Assembly: GCA_001972305.1 (NCBI GenBank)
Contig: BDDD01000058.1
Location: forward strand, 575,709 to 639,708
Source of the DNA: Cephalotus follicularis
Lineage: Eukaryota; Streptophyta; Magnoliopsida; Oxalidales; Cephalotaceae
Direction of reading: 5' to 3'
Length of the DNA: 64,000 nt
Below the pieces are notes generated by a model. That model made no database searches. It saw only the letters and a program-made list of their open reading frames with translations, and had not been told where the DNA came from. Position numbers and translations under genes: made by a program. Of this stretch, positions 25,201 to 37,901 are shown piece by piece (the first letter of the stretch is position 1; each line of letters starts with the position of its first letter).

Positions 25201-28200
25201 CACTTCATCCTTGGCACATATGAAGGGCATTTGGCCTTCGAAATGCCAAGGTCCTTATATTTTGCACTTGGGAAGGCAATATGTGCCTTCATTAAGTCAA
25301 ACACTTAAACAGTGGCATATAAAAGTTATTTAGCCCGCTAGAGGACAAAGGACTCATGTTTGGTGTCTAGAAAGTTAATTTAAGTCTTCATTCAGTCAAA
25401 CACTTCACCCTTGGCACATAAGAAAGTCACTTAGCCTTCTGGAAGCCATAGCGTCACTTTTGACACTTAGGAATGCAATTTAAGCATTTCTTCGGTCAAA
25501 CTCTTAGCCATTGACACATAAGAAGGGCATTTGGCCTCCCGGAAGCCAAAAGATTAATGTTTGGTACTTAGGCTAGCGATTTGACCATTCATTAACTCAA
25601 AGACTTCACCCATGGCACATATGAAGGTCATTTGGCCTTCCAGATGTCAAGGTCCTTATGTCTTGCACTTAGGCATGCAATATTATCATTCGTTAAGTTA
25701 AACACTTAAACCGTGGCACATAAAAGTGATTTGGCTTGCTAGAGGCCATAGGACTCATGTTTGGTGTCTAGAAAATCAATTTAAGCCTTCATTTAGTCAA
25801 ACATTTCACCCTTGGCTCATAAAAAGGTCATTTATTCTTCTGGAAGCCATGACCTCATTTTTGGCACATACGAAGGCAATTTAATCATTTTTTAAGTCAA
25901 ACTCTTTGTCCTTGGAGCATAAGAAGGGCATTTGGCCTCCCGGAAGCCAAGAGACTAATGTTTGACCCTTAGGATGGCAATTTGACCATTCATTAATTCA
26001 AAAATTTCACGCTTGGCACATATGAAGGTCATTTGGCCTTCCAGATGCCAAGGTCCTTTTTTTTTACAGTTAGGAGGGCAATGTGTGCCTTCGTTAAGTC
26101 AAACACTTAAACCGTGACACCTAAAAGGGATTAGGACCGCTAAAGGCCACAACACTCATATTTGATGTCTAGAAAGTCAATTCATGCCTGTATTCAGTCA
26201 AACACTTTACCCTTGGTACATACGAAGGTCATTTAGTCTGCTGGAAACCTTTCCCATAATTTTGGCACGTAGGAAGGCAATTTAAGCATTTTCTAAGTTA
26301 AACTCTTTGCCCTTGGCACATAAGAAGGGAATTTGGCCTCCCAAAAGCCAAGAGTCTCATGTTTTGCACTTTAGATGGCAATTTGACATTCCTTGACTGA
26401 AACACTTGATCCTCGGCACATATCAAGGTCATTTGGCCTTCCAGATGCCAAGGTCCTCATATTTTGTACTTAGAAAGGCAATATGTGCCTTCGCTATGTC
26501 TAACACTTAAATCGTGGCACATAAACCGATTTTGCCTGCTTGAGGCCAAAGGACTTATGTTTGGTGCCTTGAAAGTCAATTTAAGCCTTCATTTACTTAA
26601 ACACTTCACCCCTGGCACATAAGAAGGTCATTTAGCATTATGGAAGCCTCGTCCTCATTACCCCTGGCACATAAGAAGGGCAATCGGCCTTCAGGAAGCC
26701 AAGAGGCTCATGTTTGACACTCAGGATGGCAATTTGATCATTCCTTATCTCAAACACTTCATCCTCGGCACATATGAAGGGCATTTGGCCTTCGAAATGA
26801 CAAGGTCCTTATATTTTGCAATTAGGAAGGCAATATGTGCCTTCATTAAGTCAAACACTTAAACCGTGATACGTAAAAGTTTTTTAGCACGCTAGAGGCC
26901 AAAGGAATCATTTTGGTGTCTAGAAAGTCAATTTAAGCCTTCATTCAGTCAAACACTTCACCCTTGGCACATAAGAAAATCACTTAGCCTTTTGGAATCC
27001 ATACCCTCACTTTTGACACTTAGGAATGCAATTTAAGAATTTCTTCGGTCAAAATCTTTGCCATTGACACATAAGAGGGGCATTTGGCCTCCCGGAAGCC
27101 AAAAGACTAATGTTTGGTACTTAAGCTAGAGATTTTACCATTCATTAACTCAAACACTTCACCCATGGAACATATGAGGGTCATTTGGCCTTTCAGATGT
27201 CATGGTCCTTATGTCTTGCACTTAGGAAGGCAATATTAGCATTCGTTAAGTTAAACACTTAAACCATGGCACATAAAAGTGATTTGGCTTGCTAGAGGCC
27301 ATAAGACTTATGTTTGGAGTCTGGAAAATCAATTTAAGCCTTCATTTAATCAAACACTTCACCCTTGGCACATAAGAAGGTCATTTATCCTTCTGGATGC
27401 CATGACCTCATTTTTGGCACATACGAAGGCTATTTAAACATTTTTTAAGTCAAACTCTTTGTCCTTGGAGCATAAGAAGGGCATTTAGCCTCCCGGAAGC
27501 GAAGAGACTCGTCTTTGTCCCTTACAATGGTAATTTGACAATTCTTTAATTCAAAAATTTCACCCTTGGCACATATGAAGGTCATTTGGCCTTCCAGATG
27601 CCAAGGTCCTTTTGTTTTGCACTTAGGAAGGCAATGTGTGCCTTCGTAAAGTCAAACACTTAAACCATGACACCTAAAAGGGATTAGGACTGCTAGAGGC
27701 CACAAGACTCATATTTGATGTCTAGAAATTCAATTTATGCCTGCATTCAGTCAAACACTTCACCCTTGGCACATAAGAAGGTCATTTAGTCTTCTGGAAA
27801 CCTTTCCCTTAATTTTGGCATGTAGGAAGGTAATTTAAGCATTTTCTAAGTCAAACTCTTTGCCCTTGACACATAAGAAGGGCATTGGGCCTCCTAAAAG
27901 CCAAGAGTCTCATGTTTGGCACTTTATATGGCAATTTGACCATTCCTTGACTCAAACACTTGACCCTTGGCACATATCATGGTCATTTGGCCTTCCAGAT
28001 GCCAAGGTCCTTATATTTTGCACCTAGAAAGGAAATATGTGCCTTCTCTATGTCGAAAACTTAAATCGTGGCACATAAAAGAGATTTTGCCTGCTTGAGG
28101 CCAAAGGACTTATGTTTGGTGTCTAGAAAGTCCATTTAAGCCTTCATTTAGTCCAACACTTCACCATTGTCACATAAGAAGGTCATTTAGTGTTCTGGAA

Positions 28201-31200
28201 GCCTTGTGCTCATTTTTTAGACTTATGAAGGCAATTTCAGCATTTCTGAAGTTAAACTCTTTACCCCTGGTACATAAGAATGGCATTCTACCTCCAGGAA
28301 GCCAAGAGACTCAATTTGGCACTTAGGATGGAAATTTGACCATTCCTTACCACAAACACTTCATCCTTGGCACATATGAAGGGCATTCGGCCTTCCAAAT
28401 GCCAAGGTCCTTATATTTTTCACTTAGGAAGGCAATATGTGGCTTCATTAAGTCAAACACTTAAATCGTGATACATAAAAGTAATTTAGCCCGCTAGAGG
28501 CCAAAGGACTCATGTTTGGTGTCTAGAAAGTCAATTTAAGCCTTCATTCAATCAAACACTCCACCCTTGGCGCATAAGAAAGTCACTTAGGCTTTTGGAG
28601 GCAATAGCCTCACTTTTGACACTTAGGAATGCAATTTAAGCATTTCTTCGGTCAAAATCTTTGCCATTGACACATAAGAAGGGCATTTGGCCTCCCGGAA
28701 TCCATAAGACTAATGTTTGGTACTTAGGCTAGTGATTTGACCATTCATTAACTCAAACACTTCACCCATGGCACATATGAAGGTCATTTGGCCTTCCAGT
28801 TGTCAAGGTCCTTATGTCTTGCACTTAGGAAGGCAATATTAGCATTCGTTAAGTTAAACACTTAAACTGTGGCACATAAAAGTGATTTGGCTTGCTAGAG
28901 GCCATAGGACTCATGTTTGGAGTCTAGAAAATCAATTTAAGCCATCATTTAATCAAACACTTCACCCTTGGCACATAAGAAGGTCATTTATCCTTCTAGA
29001 AGCCATGACCTCATTTTTCGTATACGAAGACAATTTAATCATTTTTTAAGTCAAACTATTTGTCCTTGAAGCATAAGAAGGGCATTTAGCCTCCCGGAAG
29101 CCAAGAGACTCATGTTTGGCCCTTAGGAAGGCAATTTGACAATTCTTTAATTCAAAATTTTCACCCTTAGCACATATGAAGGTCATCTGGCCTTCCAGAT
29201 GCCAATGTCCTTTTGTTTTGCACTTAGGAAGGCAATGTGTGCCTTCGTGAAGTCAAACAGTTAAACCGTGACACCTAAAAGGGATTAGGACTACTAGAGG
29301 CCACAAGACTCATATTTGATGTCTAGAAAGTCAATTTATGCCTGCATTCAGTGAAACACTTCACCCTTGGCACATAAGAAGGTCATTTAGTCTTCTGGAA
29401 ACCTTTCCCTTAATTTTGGAACGTAGGAAGGTAATTTAAGCATTTTCTAAGCCAAACTCTTTGTCATTGACACATAAGAAGGGCATTTGGCTTCCCAAAA
29501 GCCAAGAGTCTCATGTTTGGCACATTAGATGGCAATTTGACCATTCCTTGACTCAAACACTTGACCCTTGGCACATATCAAGGTCATTTGGCCTTCCAAA
29601 TGCCAAGGTCCTTATATTTTGCACTTAGAAAGGCAATATGTGCCTTCGCTATGTCTAACACTTAAATCGTGGTACATAAAAGAGATTTTGTCTGCTTGAG
29701 GCCAAAGGACTTATGTTTGGTGTCTAGAAAGTCAATTTAAGCCTTGATTTAGTAAAACACTTTACCCCTGGCACATAAGAAGGTCATTTAGTGTTCTGGA
29801 AGCCTCGTCCTCATTTTTGAGACTTAGGAATGCAATTTCTGCATTTCTGAAGTTAAACTCATTACCCCTGGCACATAGGAAGGGCAATCGGCCTTCAGGA
29901 AGCCAAGAGGCTCATGTTTGGCACTTAGGATGACAATTTGACCATCCCTTATCTCAAACAGTTCATCCTTGGGAAATATGAAGGGAATTTGGCCTTCGAA
30001 ATGCCAAGGTCCTTATATTTTACACTTAGGAAGGCAATATGTGCCTTCATTAAATCAAACACTTAAACCGTGATACATAAAGGTTATTTAGCCCGCTAGA
30101 GGCCAAAGGACTCATGTTTGGTGTCTAGAAAGTCAATTTAAGTCTTCATTCAGTCAAACACTCCACCCTTGGCACATAAGAAAGTCACTTAGCCTTTTGG
30201 AGGCCATAGCCTCACTTTTGACACTTAGGAATGCAATTTGAGCATTTCTTCGGTCAAAATCTTTGCCATTGACACATAAGAAGGGCATTTGGCCTCTCGA
30301 AAGCCAAAAGACTAATGTTTGGTACTTAGGCTAGCGATATGACCATTCATTAACTCAAACACTTCACCCATGGCACATATGAGGGTCATTTGGCCTTCCA
30401 GATGTCAAGGTCCTTATGTCTTGCACTTAGGAAGGAAATATTAGCATTCGTTAAGTTAAACACTTAAACCGTGGCACATAAAAGTGATTTGTCTTGCTAG
30501 AGGCCATAGGACTCATGTTTGGAGTCTAGAAAATCAATTTAAACCTTCATTTAATCAAACACTTCACCCTTGGCACATAAGAAGGTCATTTATCCTTCTG
30601 GAAGCCATGACCTCATTTTTGGCACATACGAAGGCAATTTAATCAATTTTTAAGTCAAACTCTTTGCCCTTGGAGCATAAGAAGGGCATTTAGCCTCCCG
30701 AAAGCCAAGAGACTCATGTTTGGCCCTTAGGATGGCAATTTGACAATTCTTTAATTCAAAAATTTCACCCTTGGCACATATGAAGGTCATCTGGCCTTCC
30801 AGATGACAAGGTCCTTTTGTTTTGTACTTAGGAAGGCAATGTGTGCCTTCGTGAAGTCAAACACTTAAACTGTGACACCTAAAAGGGATTAGGACTGCTA
30901 GAGGCCACAAGACTCATATTTGATGTCTAGAAAGTCAATTTATCCCTGCATTCAGTCAAACACTTCACCCTTGGCACATAAGAAGGTCATTTAGTCTTCT
31001 GGAAACCTTTCCCTTAATTTTACACGGAGGAAGGCAATTTAAGCATTTTTTCAGTCAAACTCTTTGCCCTTGGCACATAAGAAGGGCATTTGGCCACCCA
31101 AAAGCCAAGAGTCTCATGTTTGGCACTTTATATGGCAATTTCACCATTCCTTGACTCAAACACTTGACCCTTGGCACATATCAAGGTCATTTGGCCTTCC

Positions 31201-34200
31201 AGATGCCAAGGTCGTTATAGTTTACACTTAGAAAGGCAATTTCAGCATTTCTTAAGTTAAACTCTTTACCTTTGGCACATAAGAAGGAAATTTGGCCTCC
31301 AGGAAGCCAAGAGACTCATGTTTGGCACCTAGAATGTCAATTTGACCATTCCTTATCTCAAACACTTCATCCTTGGCACATATGAAGCGCATCTGGCCTT
31401 CCAAATGCCACGATGCTTATATTTTGCACTTAGGAAGGCAATATGTGCCTTCATTAAGTCAAACACTTAAACCGTGGCACATAAATGTTGTTTAGACCAC
31501 TAGAGGCCAAAGGACTCATGTTTGGTGTTTAGAAAGTCAATTTAAGACTTTATTAAGTCAAAGACTTCATCCTTGGCACACAAGAAGGTCACTTAGCCTT
31601 CTGGAAGCCATAGCCTTACTTTTGACACTTAGGAATGCAATTTAAGCATTTCTTCAGTCAAACACTTTTCCCTTGACACATGAGAAAGGCGTTTGGCCTC
31701 CCGGAAGCCAAAAGACTAATGTTCGGTACTTAGGATTGCGATTTCGCCATTCCTTTACTCAAACACTTCCCCCATGACACATATGAAGGTCATTTGGCCT
31801 TCCAGATGTCAAGGTTCTTATGTCTTGCACTTAGGAAGGTAATATGAGCATTCGTTAAGTCAAACACTGAGACCCTGGCACATAAAAGTTATTTGGCATG
31901 CTAGAGGCCAAAGGACTCACGTTTGGTGTCTAGATTATCAATTTAAGCCTTCAGTTAGTCAAACACTTCACCCTTGGCACATAAGAAGGTCATTTAGCCT
32001 TCTGGATGCCATGGCCTCATTTTTGGAACTTAGGAAGGCAATTTAATCATTTATTAAGTCAAACTCTTTGTCCTAGGAGCATAAGAAGGGCATTTGGCCT
32101 CCCGGAAGCCAAGAGACTCATGTTTGGCACTTAGGATGGCAATTTGACCATTTCTTGACGCAAACACTTGAGCCTTCACACATATGAAGGTTATTTAGCC
32201 TTCCAGATGCAAAGGACTTTATGTTTTGTACTTAGGAAGCTAATATACGCATTCTTTAAGTCAAACACTTAAATTGTGGCACATAAAGGTGATTTGGTTT
32301 GCTTGAGGCCAAATGACTTATGTTTGGTGTCTAGAAAGTTAATGTAGGCCTTCATTTAGTCAGTCACTTCACCCTTGGCATATAAGAAGGTCCCTTAGCC
32401 TTATGGAAGCCATAGCCTCACTTTCGACACTTAGGAATGTAATTTAAGCATTTCTTCAATCAAACTCTTTGCCGTTGACACATAAGAAGTGCATTTGGCC
32501 TTCCGGCAGCCAAAAGACTAATGTTTGGTACTTATGATTGTGATTTGACCATTCCTTAACTCAAACACTTCACCCATGGCACATATGAAGGTCATTTGGC
32601 CTTCCAAATGCCAAAGTCCTTATGATTTGCACTTAGGAAGGCAATATGTGCCTTCATTAAGTTAAACACTTAAACCGGGGCATATAAAAATGATTTGGCC
32701 TGCTAGAGGCAAAAGAACTCATGTTTGGTGTCCTAAGAAGGTCATTTAGTCTTTTGGAAGCCATTACCTCATTTTTAACACTTAGGAAGGAAATTAAAGC
32801 ATTTCTTAATACAAACTATTTCCCCTTGACACATAAGAAGGGCATTTGGCATCCCGGAAGCCAAGAGACTAATGTTTGGTACTTATGATGGCAATTTGAC
32901 CATTCTTTAACTCGAACACTTCACCCTTGGCACCAATGAAGGTCACTTATCCTTCCAGATGTAAAGGTCCTTATGTCTTGCACTGAAGAAGGCAATATGA
33001 GCCTTCGTTAAGTCAAACACTTTAACCGTGACACATAAAAGTGATTTGGATTTCTAGAGGCCAAAGGACTCATGTTTGGTGTCTAGAAAGTCAATTTAGG
33101 CATTCATTTAGTCAAACACTTAAACCTTGGCACATAAGAAGGCCATTTAGCCTTTTCGAAGCCATGGCCAAATTCTTTGCACTTAGGAAGGGAATTTAAT
33201 CATTTCTTAAGTCAAACTCTTGGCCCTTTGCACATAAGAAGCGCATTTGGCCTACCGGAAGTCAAGAGAATCATGTTTGGCCCTTAGGATGGCCATTTGA
33301 CCAATCCTTAACTCAAACACTTAACCATTGGCACATATGTAAGGTCATTTGGCCTTCCCGATGCCAAGGTCCGTATATTTTGCACTTAGGAAGGCAATAT
33401 GTGCCTTCCTTAAGTCAAACATTTAAACCATGATAGATAAAATGGATTTGGCCTGCTAGAGGCCAGAGGACTCATGTTTGGCATCTAAAAAGTCAATTTA
33501 AGCCTTCATTCGGTCAAACACTTCACCCTTCGCACATAAGAAGGTCATTTTGCCTTCTGGAAGGCATGGCCTAAATTGTGACACATATGAAGGTCATTTG
33601 GCCTTGCAGATGCCAAGGTCCTTATGTTTTGCACTTAGGAAGGCAATATGTGCCTTTGTGAAGTCAAACACTTAAACCGTGGTACATAAAAGAGATTTGG
33701 CTTGCTAGAGGCTAAACGATTCATGTTTGGTTTCTAGAAAGTCAATTTAAGTTTTCATTCAATCAAACACTTCACCCTTGGCACTTAAGAAGGACATTTA
33801 CCCTTCTGTAAACCATGGCCTCATTTTCTGCCCTTAGGAGGGCAATTTAAGCATTTCTTAAGTTAAACTGTTTTCCCTTGGCACATAAGAAGGGCATTTC
33901 ATCTCTTGCAAGCCAAGACACTGATGTTTTGCACTAAGGATGGTAATTTGACTACTCCTTAACTCAAACACTTTACCCTTGGTACATATGAAGGTCATTT
34001 GGCCTTCCAGATGCAAGGGTCCATATGTTTTCACTTACGAAGGCAATATGTGCACTCCCTAAGTCAAACACTTAAACCGAGTCACAGAAAAGGGATATGG
34101 GCTGCTAGAGGCCAAAGGACTCATGTTTGGTGTCTAGAAAGTTAATTTAAGCCGTCATTCAGTCAAACACTTCACCCTTGGCACATAAGAAGGTCATTTA

Positions 34201-35528
34201 GCCTTCTGGAAGTCCATGCCCCTTTTTTGGCACTTAGGAAGGCAATTTAACCATTTCTTAAGTCAAACTCTTTGCCCTTTTCACATAAGAGGGGCATTTG
34301 GCCTCCCGGAAGTCAAGAGTCTCATGTTTGACACTTAAGATGGAAATTTGACCATTCCTTGACTCAATCACTTTACCCTTCGCACATATGAAGGTCACTT
34401 GGCCTTCCAAATGCTAAGGTTCATATGTTTTAGCACTTATGAAGGTAATATATGCCTTCTTTAAGTCAAACAATTAAACCGTGGCACATAAAAGGGATTT
34501 GGCCTTCTAAAGGCCAAATGACTCATGTTTGGTGTCTAGAAAGTCAATTCAAGCATTCAGTCAGTCAAACACTTCACCCTTGGGACATAAGTAGGTCATT
34601 TAGCCTTCTAGAAGCCATGACCTCATTTTTGGCACTTAGGAAGGTAATTTAGGCATTTCTTAAGTCAAACACTTTTCCCTTGACACATAAGAAGGGCATT
34701 TGACCTCCCGAAAGCCAAGAGACTCTTGTGTGGCACTTAGGATTGTAATTTGACCATTCCTTAACTCAAACACTTTACCCTTGGCACATATAAAGGTAAT
34801 TTGGCCTTCCAGATAGGAAGGTAATATGTTCATTCGTTAAGTCAAACATTTAAACCGTGGCACATTAAAGGGATTTGGGCTGCTAGAGGCCAAATGACAT
34901 GTTTGCTGTCTAGAAAGTCAATTTAAGTCTTCATTCAGTCAAACACATCACCCTTGGTACATAAGAAGGTCATTTAGCCTTCTGGAAGCCATGGCCACTT
35001 TTTTGGCACTTAGGAAGGTAATTTAATTATTTCTTAAGTCAAACCCTTTGCCCTTGGCATATAAGAAGGGAATTTGTCCTCTTGAAAGCAAAAAGGCTCA
35101 TGTTTGGCATTTAGGATGACAATTTGACCATTCCTTAACTCAAACACTTTACCCATGGCACATATGAAGGTCATTTGGCCCTCCAGATGCGAAGGTCCAT
35201 ATGTTTTTCACTTAGGAAGGCAATATGTGCGTTCGTGAAGTCAAACACTTAAACTATGGCACATAAAAGGTATTTGGCCTGCTAGATGCCAAAGGACTCA
35301 TATTTGGTGTCTAGAAAGTTAATTTAAGCCTTCAGTCAGTCAAACACTTCACCCTGGGCACATAAGAAGGTCATTTAGCCTTCTGGAAGCCATGACCTCA
35401 TTTTTGGCACTTAGGAAGGCCATTTGAGCTTTTCTTAAGTCAAACTATTTTCCCTTAGCACATAAGAAGGGCATTTGGCCTCCCAAAAGCCAAGAGTCTC
35501 ATGTTTGTCACTTAGGATGGTAATTTAA
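13249..35528. repeat. Satellite block 3, longest array, includes the 1.6-kb super-repeat
   Basis: This is 22 kb of A-B-C-D satellite with no transposon insertion. Three zones can be told apart. About 13,250-16,250 resembles 29,720-32,520. About 16,250-25,060 consists of blocks paralogous to 970-7,000. About 25,090-31,215 is the regular ~1.6-kb super-repeat. From ~32,500 to 35,528 the units are more ordinary 400-bp HORs with small deletions, for example near 32,735, 33,570 and 34,812. The block ends with TTTAA (35524-35528), the left duplication of the next element. Confidence 0.95.
25090..31215. repeat. ~1.6-kb super-HOR array (16 monomers per unit)
   Basis: A diagnostic variant of monomer B, TACTTAGGCTAGCGATTTGA or a close form, recurs at 25565, 27118, 28721 and 30323. 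The spacings are 1,553, 1,603 and 1,602 bp, four times the ~400-bp HOR. The short first interval is explained by a ~48-bp deletion near 26,657. The same variant occurs at 8494 and 13856, 5,362 bp apart; subtracting the 3,767-bp element and its 5-bp duplication leaves 1,590. The next related site, 15461, is 1,605 further on. At ~31,215 the array breaks in a C-to-A chimeric monomer. Confidence 0.85.
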
Positions 35529-35672
35529 TGTAACGCCTGGAGTTTTTGTTAAAGTGTAATGTTGCATTTCTAATGTAATTTTACACGTTGAGTTAATGAG
35601 GATCGTGTTTTTCCCCTTTAGTGTGTTGGAAGTTGCAAGAAAAATTGTGTTGTTGTGTAATCTGTACAGGGG

Positions 35673-35785
35673 GCAGCCGACTGGACTCCCCTGGTGAAGG
35701 ACAGCAGCCAGCTACTGTGAGGAAGCAGCCGGCTGGCTGTGTGTCGGCAGAGGCAACCAACTGCCAAGGCAAGGCAGCCGACTGC
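35673..35785. repeat. CAGYCGACTG palindrome cluster upstream of the LTR TATA box
   Basis: Copies of CAGCCGACTG and decayed forms such as CAGCCAGCTACTG and CAGCCGGCTGGCTG lie ~60-170 bp upstream of a TATA box. The parental form CAGTCGACTG is a perfect 10-bp palindrome. The placement suggests promoter-proximal regulatory sites; the function is inferred from position only. Confidence 0.75.
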
Positions 35786-35842
35786 CAGGGGTCAGACAGC
35801 ACATGTGTTGTCAGCCTGGCATGGCAGAAAAGTGGTTTGGTT

Positions 35843-35850
35843 TTATATAA
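35843..35850 (+). promoter_or_regulatory. LTR TATA box
   Basis: A TTATATAA box lies about 315 bp into the LTR, just downstream of a palindrome cluster and upstream of a purine-rich transcribed-type leader. It would set the U3/R boundary ~30 bp further on. Confidence 0.6.
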
Positions 35851-36320
35851 AGGCTGACAGTGTGGAGGGGCCGAGTTTTTCCCTTAAAAATTCAGCTCTT
35901 CTCTTCCTCAATCTCTATCTTCTTCAAAGTGTGTAAAGAGAGTATTGTGAAGGTGAAGAGAGAGTGAGGAAGTATGTGTGTGCTGTGTGAAACAAAGAGT
36001 TGTATTGAAACCGGGAGCTTGGAGGCTTGGACAGTGGCGAGATCGGACCAGTGAGGCTGCTGGACGAGTTTGGGAGTGCAAGGACCTCGGATCCGGGACT
36101 TAAAGAGGTGGATTGCAACTCCTAACTTGGAGTTCTAAGGTAGGAGAAAGCTGTAATTGTGATTTAAGTCATTTATAATGATGCTCATGAGTGAAATGGA
36201 TGTGTTATACTGTGATAAAAGCATGAATGTGTGTTGTGGTTATAGTGCTTGTGGTTTGATTGGTTTAAAGTGGGTTGAGCATGTGTGTTTTTTGCTATTT
36301 TTGGGCACTGCCCGCAGGGG

Positions 36321-36655
36321 CAGTCGACTGTCCAGGGAGGACAGCTGACTGTCTGAGGCCAGCAGTCGACTATTCGGTGAGGAACAGTCGACTACTCATG
36401 GAGAATAGCTGACTGTGCATAGGAGCCAGTCGACTGTTCGTGCCTGGTTCTGCAGGTTGTTTCCTGCTATTTGGGTTGCCAACAGCCAAGGAGGGCAGCC
36501 GACTGCTGAGTGAGAGACCAGCCGACTGCCAAGGAGGGCAGCCGCCTGTTGGTTAAGGGAAGCCGACTGCCAGTAAAGGACAGCCGACTGCTGAATGAAA
36601 ACAGCCGACTGTCAGGGGGAGACAGCCGACTGTTGAAGGAGAACAGCCGACTGTC
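36321..36655. repeat. CAGYCGACTG palindrome array, distal set
   Basis: About fourteen copies lie in ~335 bp. The first half is mostly CAGTCGACTG, with CAGCTGACTG forms. The second half is mostly CAGCCGACTG, spaced ~15-25 bp apart with purine-rich linkers. The subtype shift inside the array suggests local amplification of two variants. Confidence 0.85.
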
Positions 36656-37879
36656 TGGTACTATTTTGCATTGTGAGCATATGTTTGCATGGTGTGTTGT
36701 GATAGTTTGCATCGTGAAAAGGTTTTGTTGATTGTGAAGGGTTATAAACTGAATTGTGGAGTGTTTTCATCATTTTTGGAAGTGCATGTGTGATTTTTAT
36801 AAATCTTTGCCTTACGCGAAAAATGTATGTTTGAGAAAATATATATTTTCGAAAGGTTGTGAAAATGGCTTCCAAAACCTTGTGAAAATGTGTTTGGTTA
36901 AATGAATGGTTTATTAAAATCATTTGTTGTATGGAAAAGTATGTTTTCCAAAAGGATTGCGAAAGTGGCTTTCAGGGGATTGAGAAATTGTTATACGAAA
37001 TACGTATTTTTGAAGTATTTGAATGTAGTTCAAATGACCGGGTTTTACGAAAAGCGTATGATTCCAAGTACCTTTGATACTTGAGTTTTCTGGAAAAGGA
37101 TTGCTATATATATTTTGACAAATATATTTGTTGCAAGTATTTATATCTATAAATTACTTGAAGCGTTTGAATAGAAATGTATTGTTACAAGTATTTTATG
37201 AAGCATAATTTACTTGGGAAATGGAGTGTTGTATATATATTTTTGACAAATATATATATGTTGTAAGTATTTATACTTTTAAACGTTTTGGAAACGAACT
37301 GCAATGTTTTGAACGAGATGTTTTGATCAAGTATTTATTTTATAAATTACCTGAGTGGTGTTGTGTGTGCGGTGATTGCACTGTTATCGTGATTGTGAAT
37401 AGTGTTGGTACTTAGCCACCGTGCTAGTATCGTTTACCGTGTATTGATTGTTGTTACGTAGCCGCCATGCTAGTAACGTGGATGTTATTGAATTGATTGT
37501 GATTGAGTGTTGCCGCTAGTGGGGTAATGTTGGTACTTAGCCGCCGTGCTAGTATCGTGAGTGTTGCAGTTTGCGGGGAAGTGTTGGTACTTGCCGCCGT
37601 GCTTGTATCGTAGTGTGTTATGAGTGTTGTCGCTCACCGCCATACCAGCGATGGGAACAATTGTTTGAATTGAGTGTATTGATTGTCTGCTATGACATGC
37701 CTGATTGAGTAGAGTGTTGTCCTATGGGGCGTGACTGATCGTTGTTGTGAAGTGATGGGTCCTTAGAGACCTGAGAAATAGTTGGCTACTTGTGCTATTG
37801 TGATATTGTGAACCGTCAAGTGTGATAATGTGTTCTGTTGACATCGTGGACTATGACATTGTGGTTGTGGCATTTGTGT

Positions 37880-37901
37880 GTATATATATATATATATATA
37901 T
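37880..37901. repeat. (TA)n microsatellite inside the LTR
   Basis: A run of about ten TA units lies in the element at 35529. The sister elements have shorter TA runs at the equivalent position (about 47,508-47,520), and in the 9482 element the gag fragment joins next to the corresponding AT-rich stretch. Confidence 0.85.

Noticed and set aside
36321..36655. CRISPR-like array of short repeats with variable spacers
   Set aside because: Repeats are only 10 bp and palindromic, spacers are 10-20 bp, and the site is inside a plant LTR.
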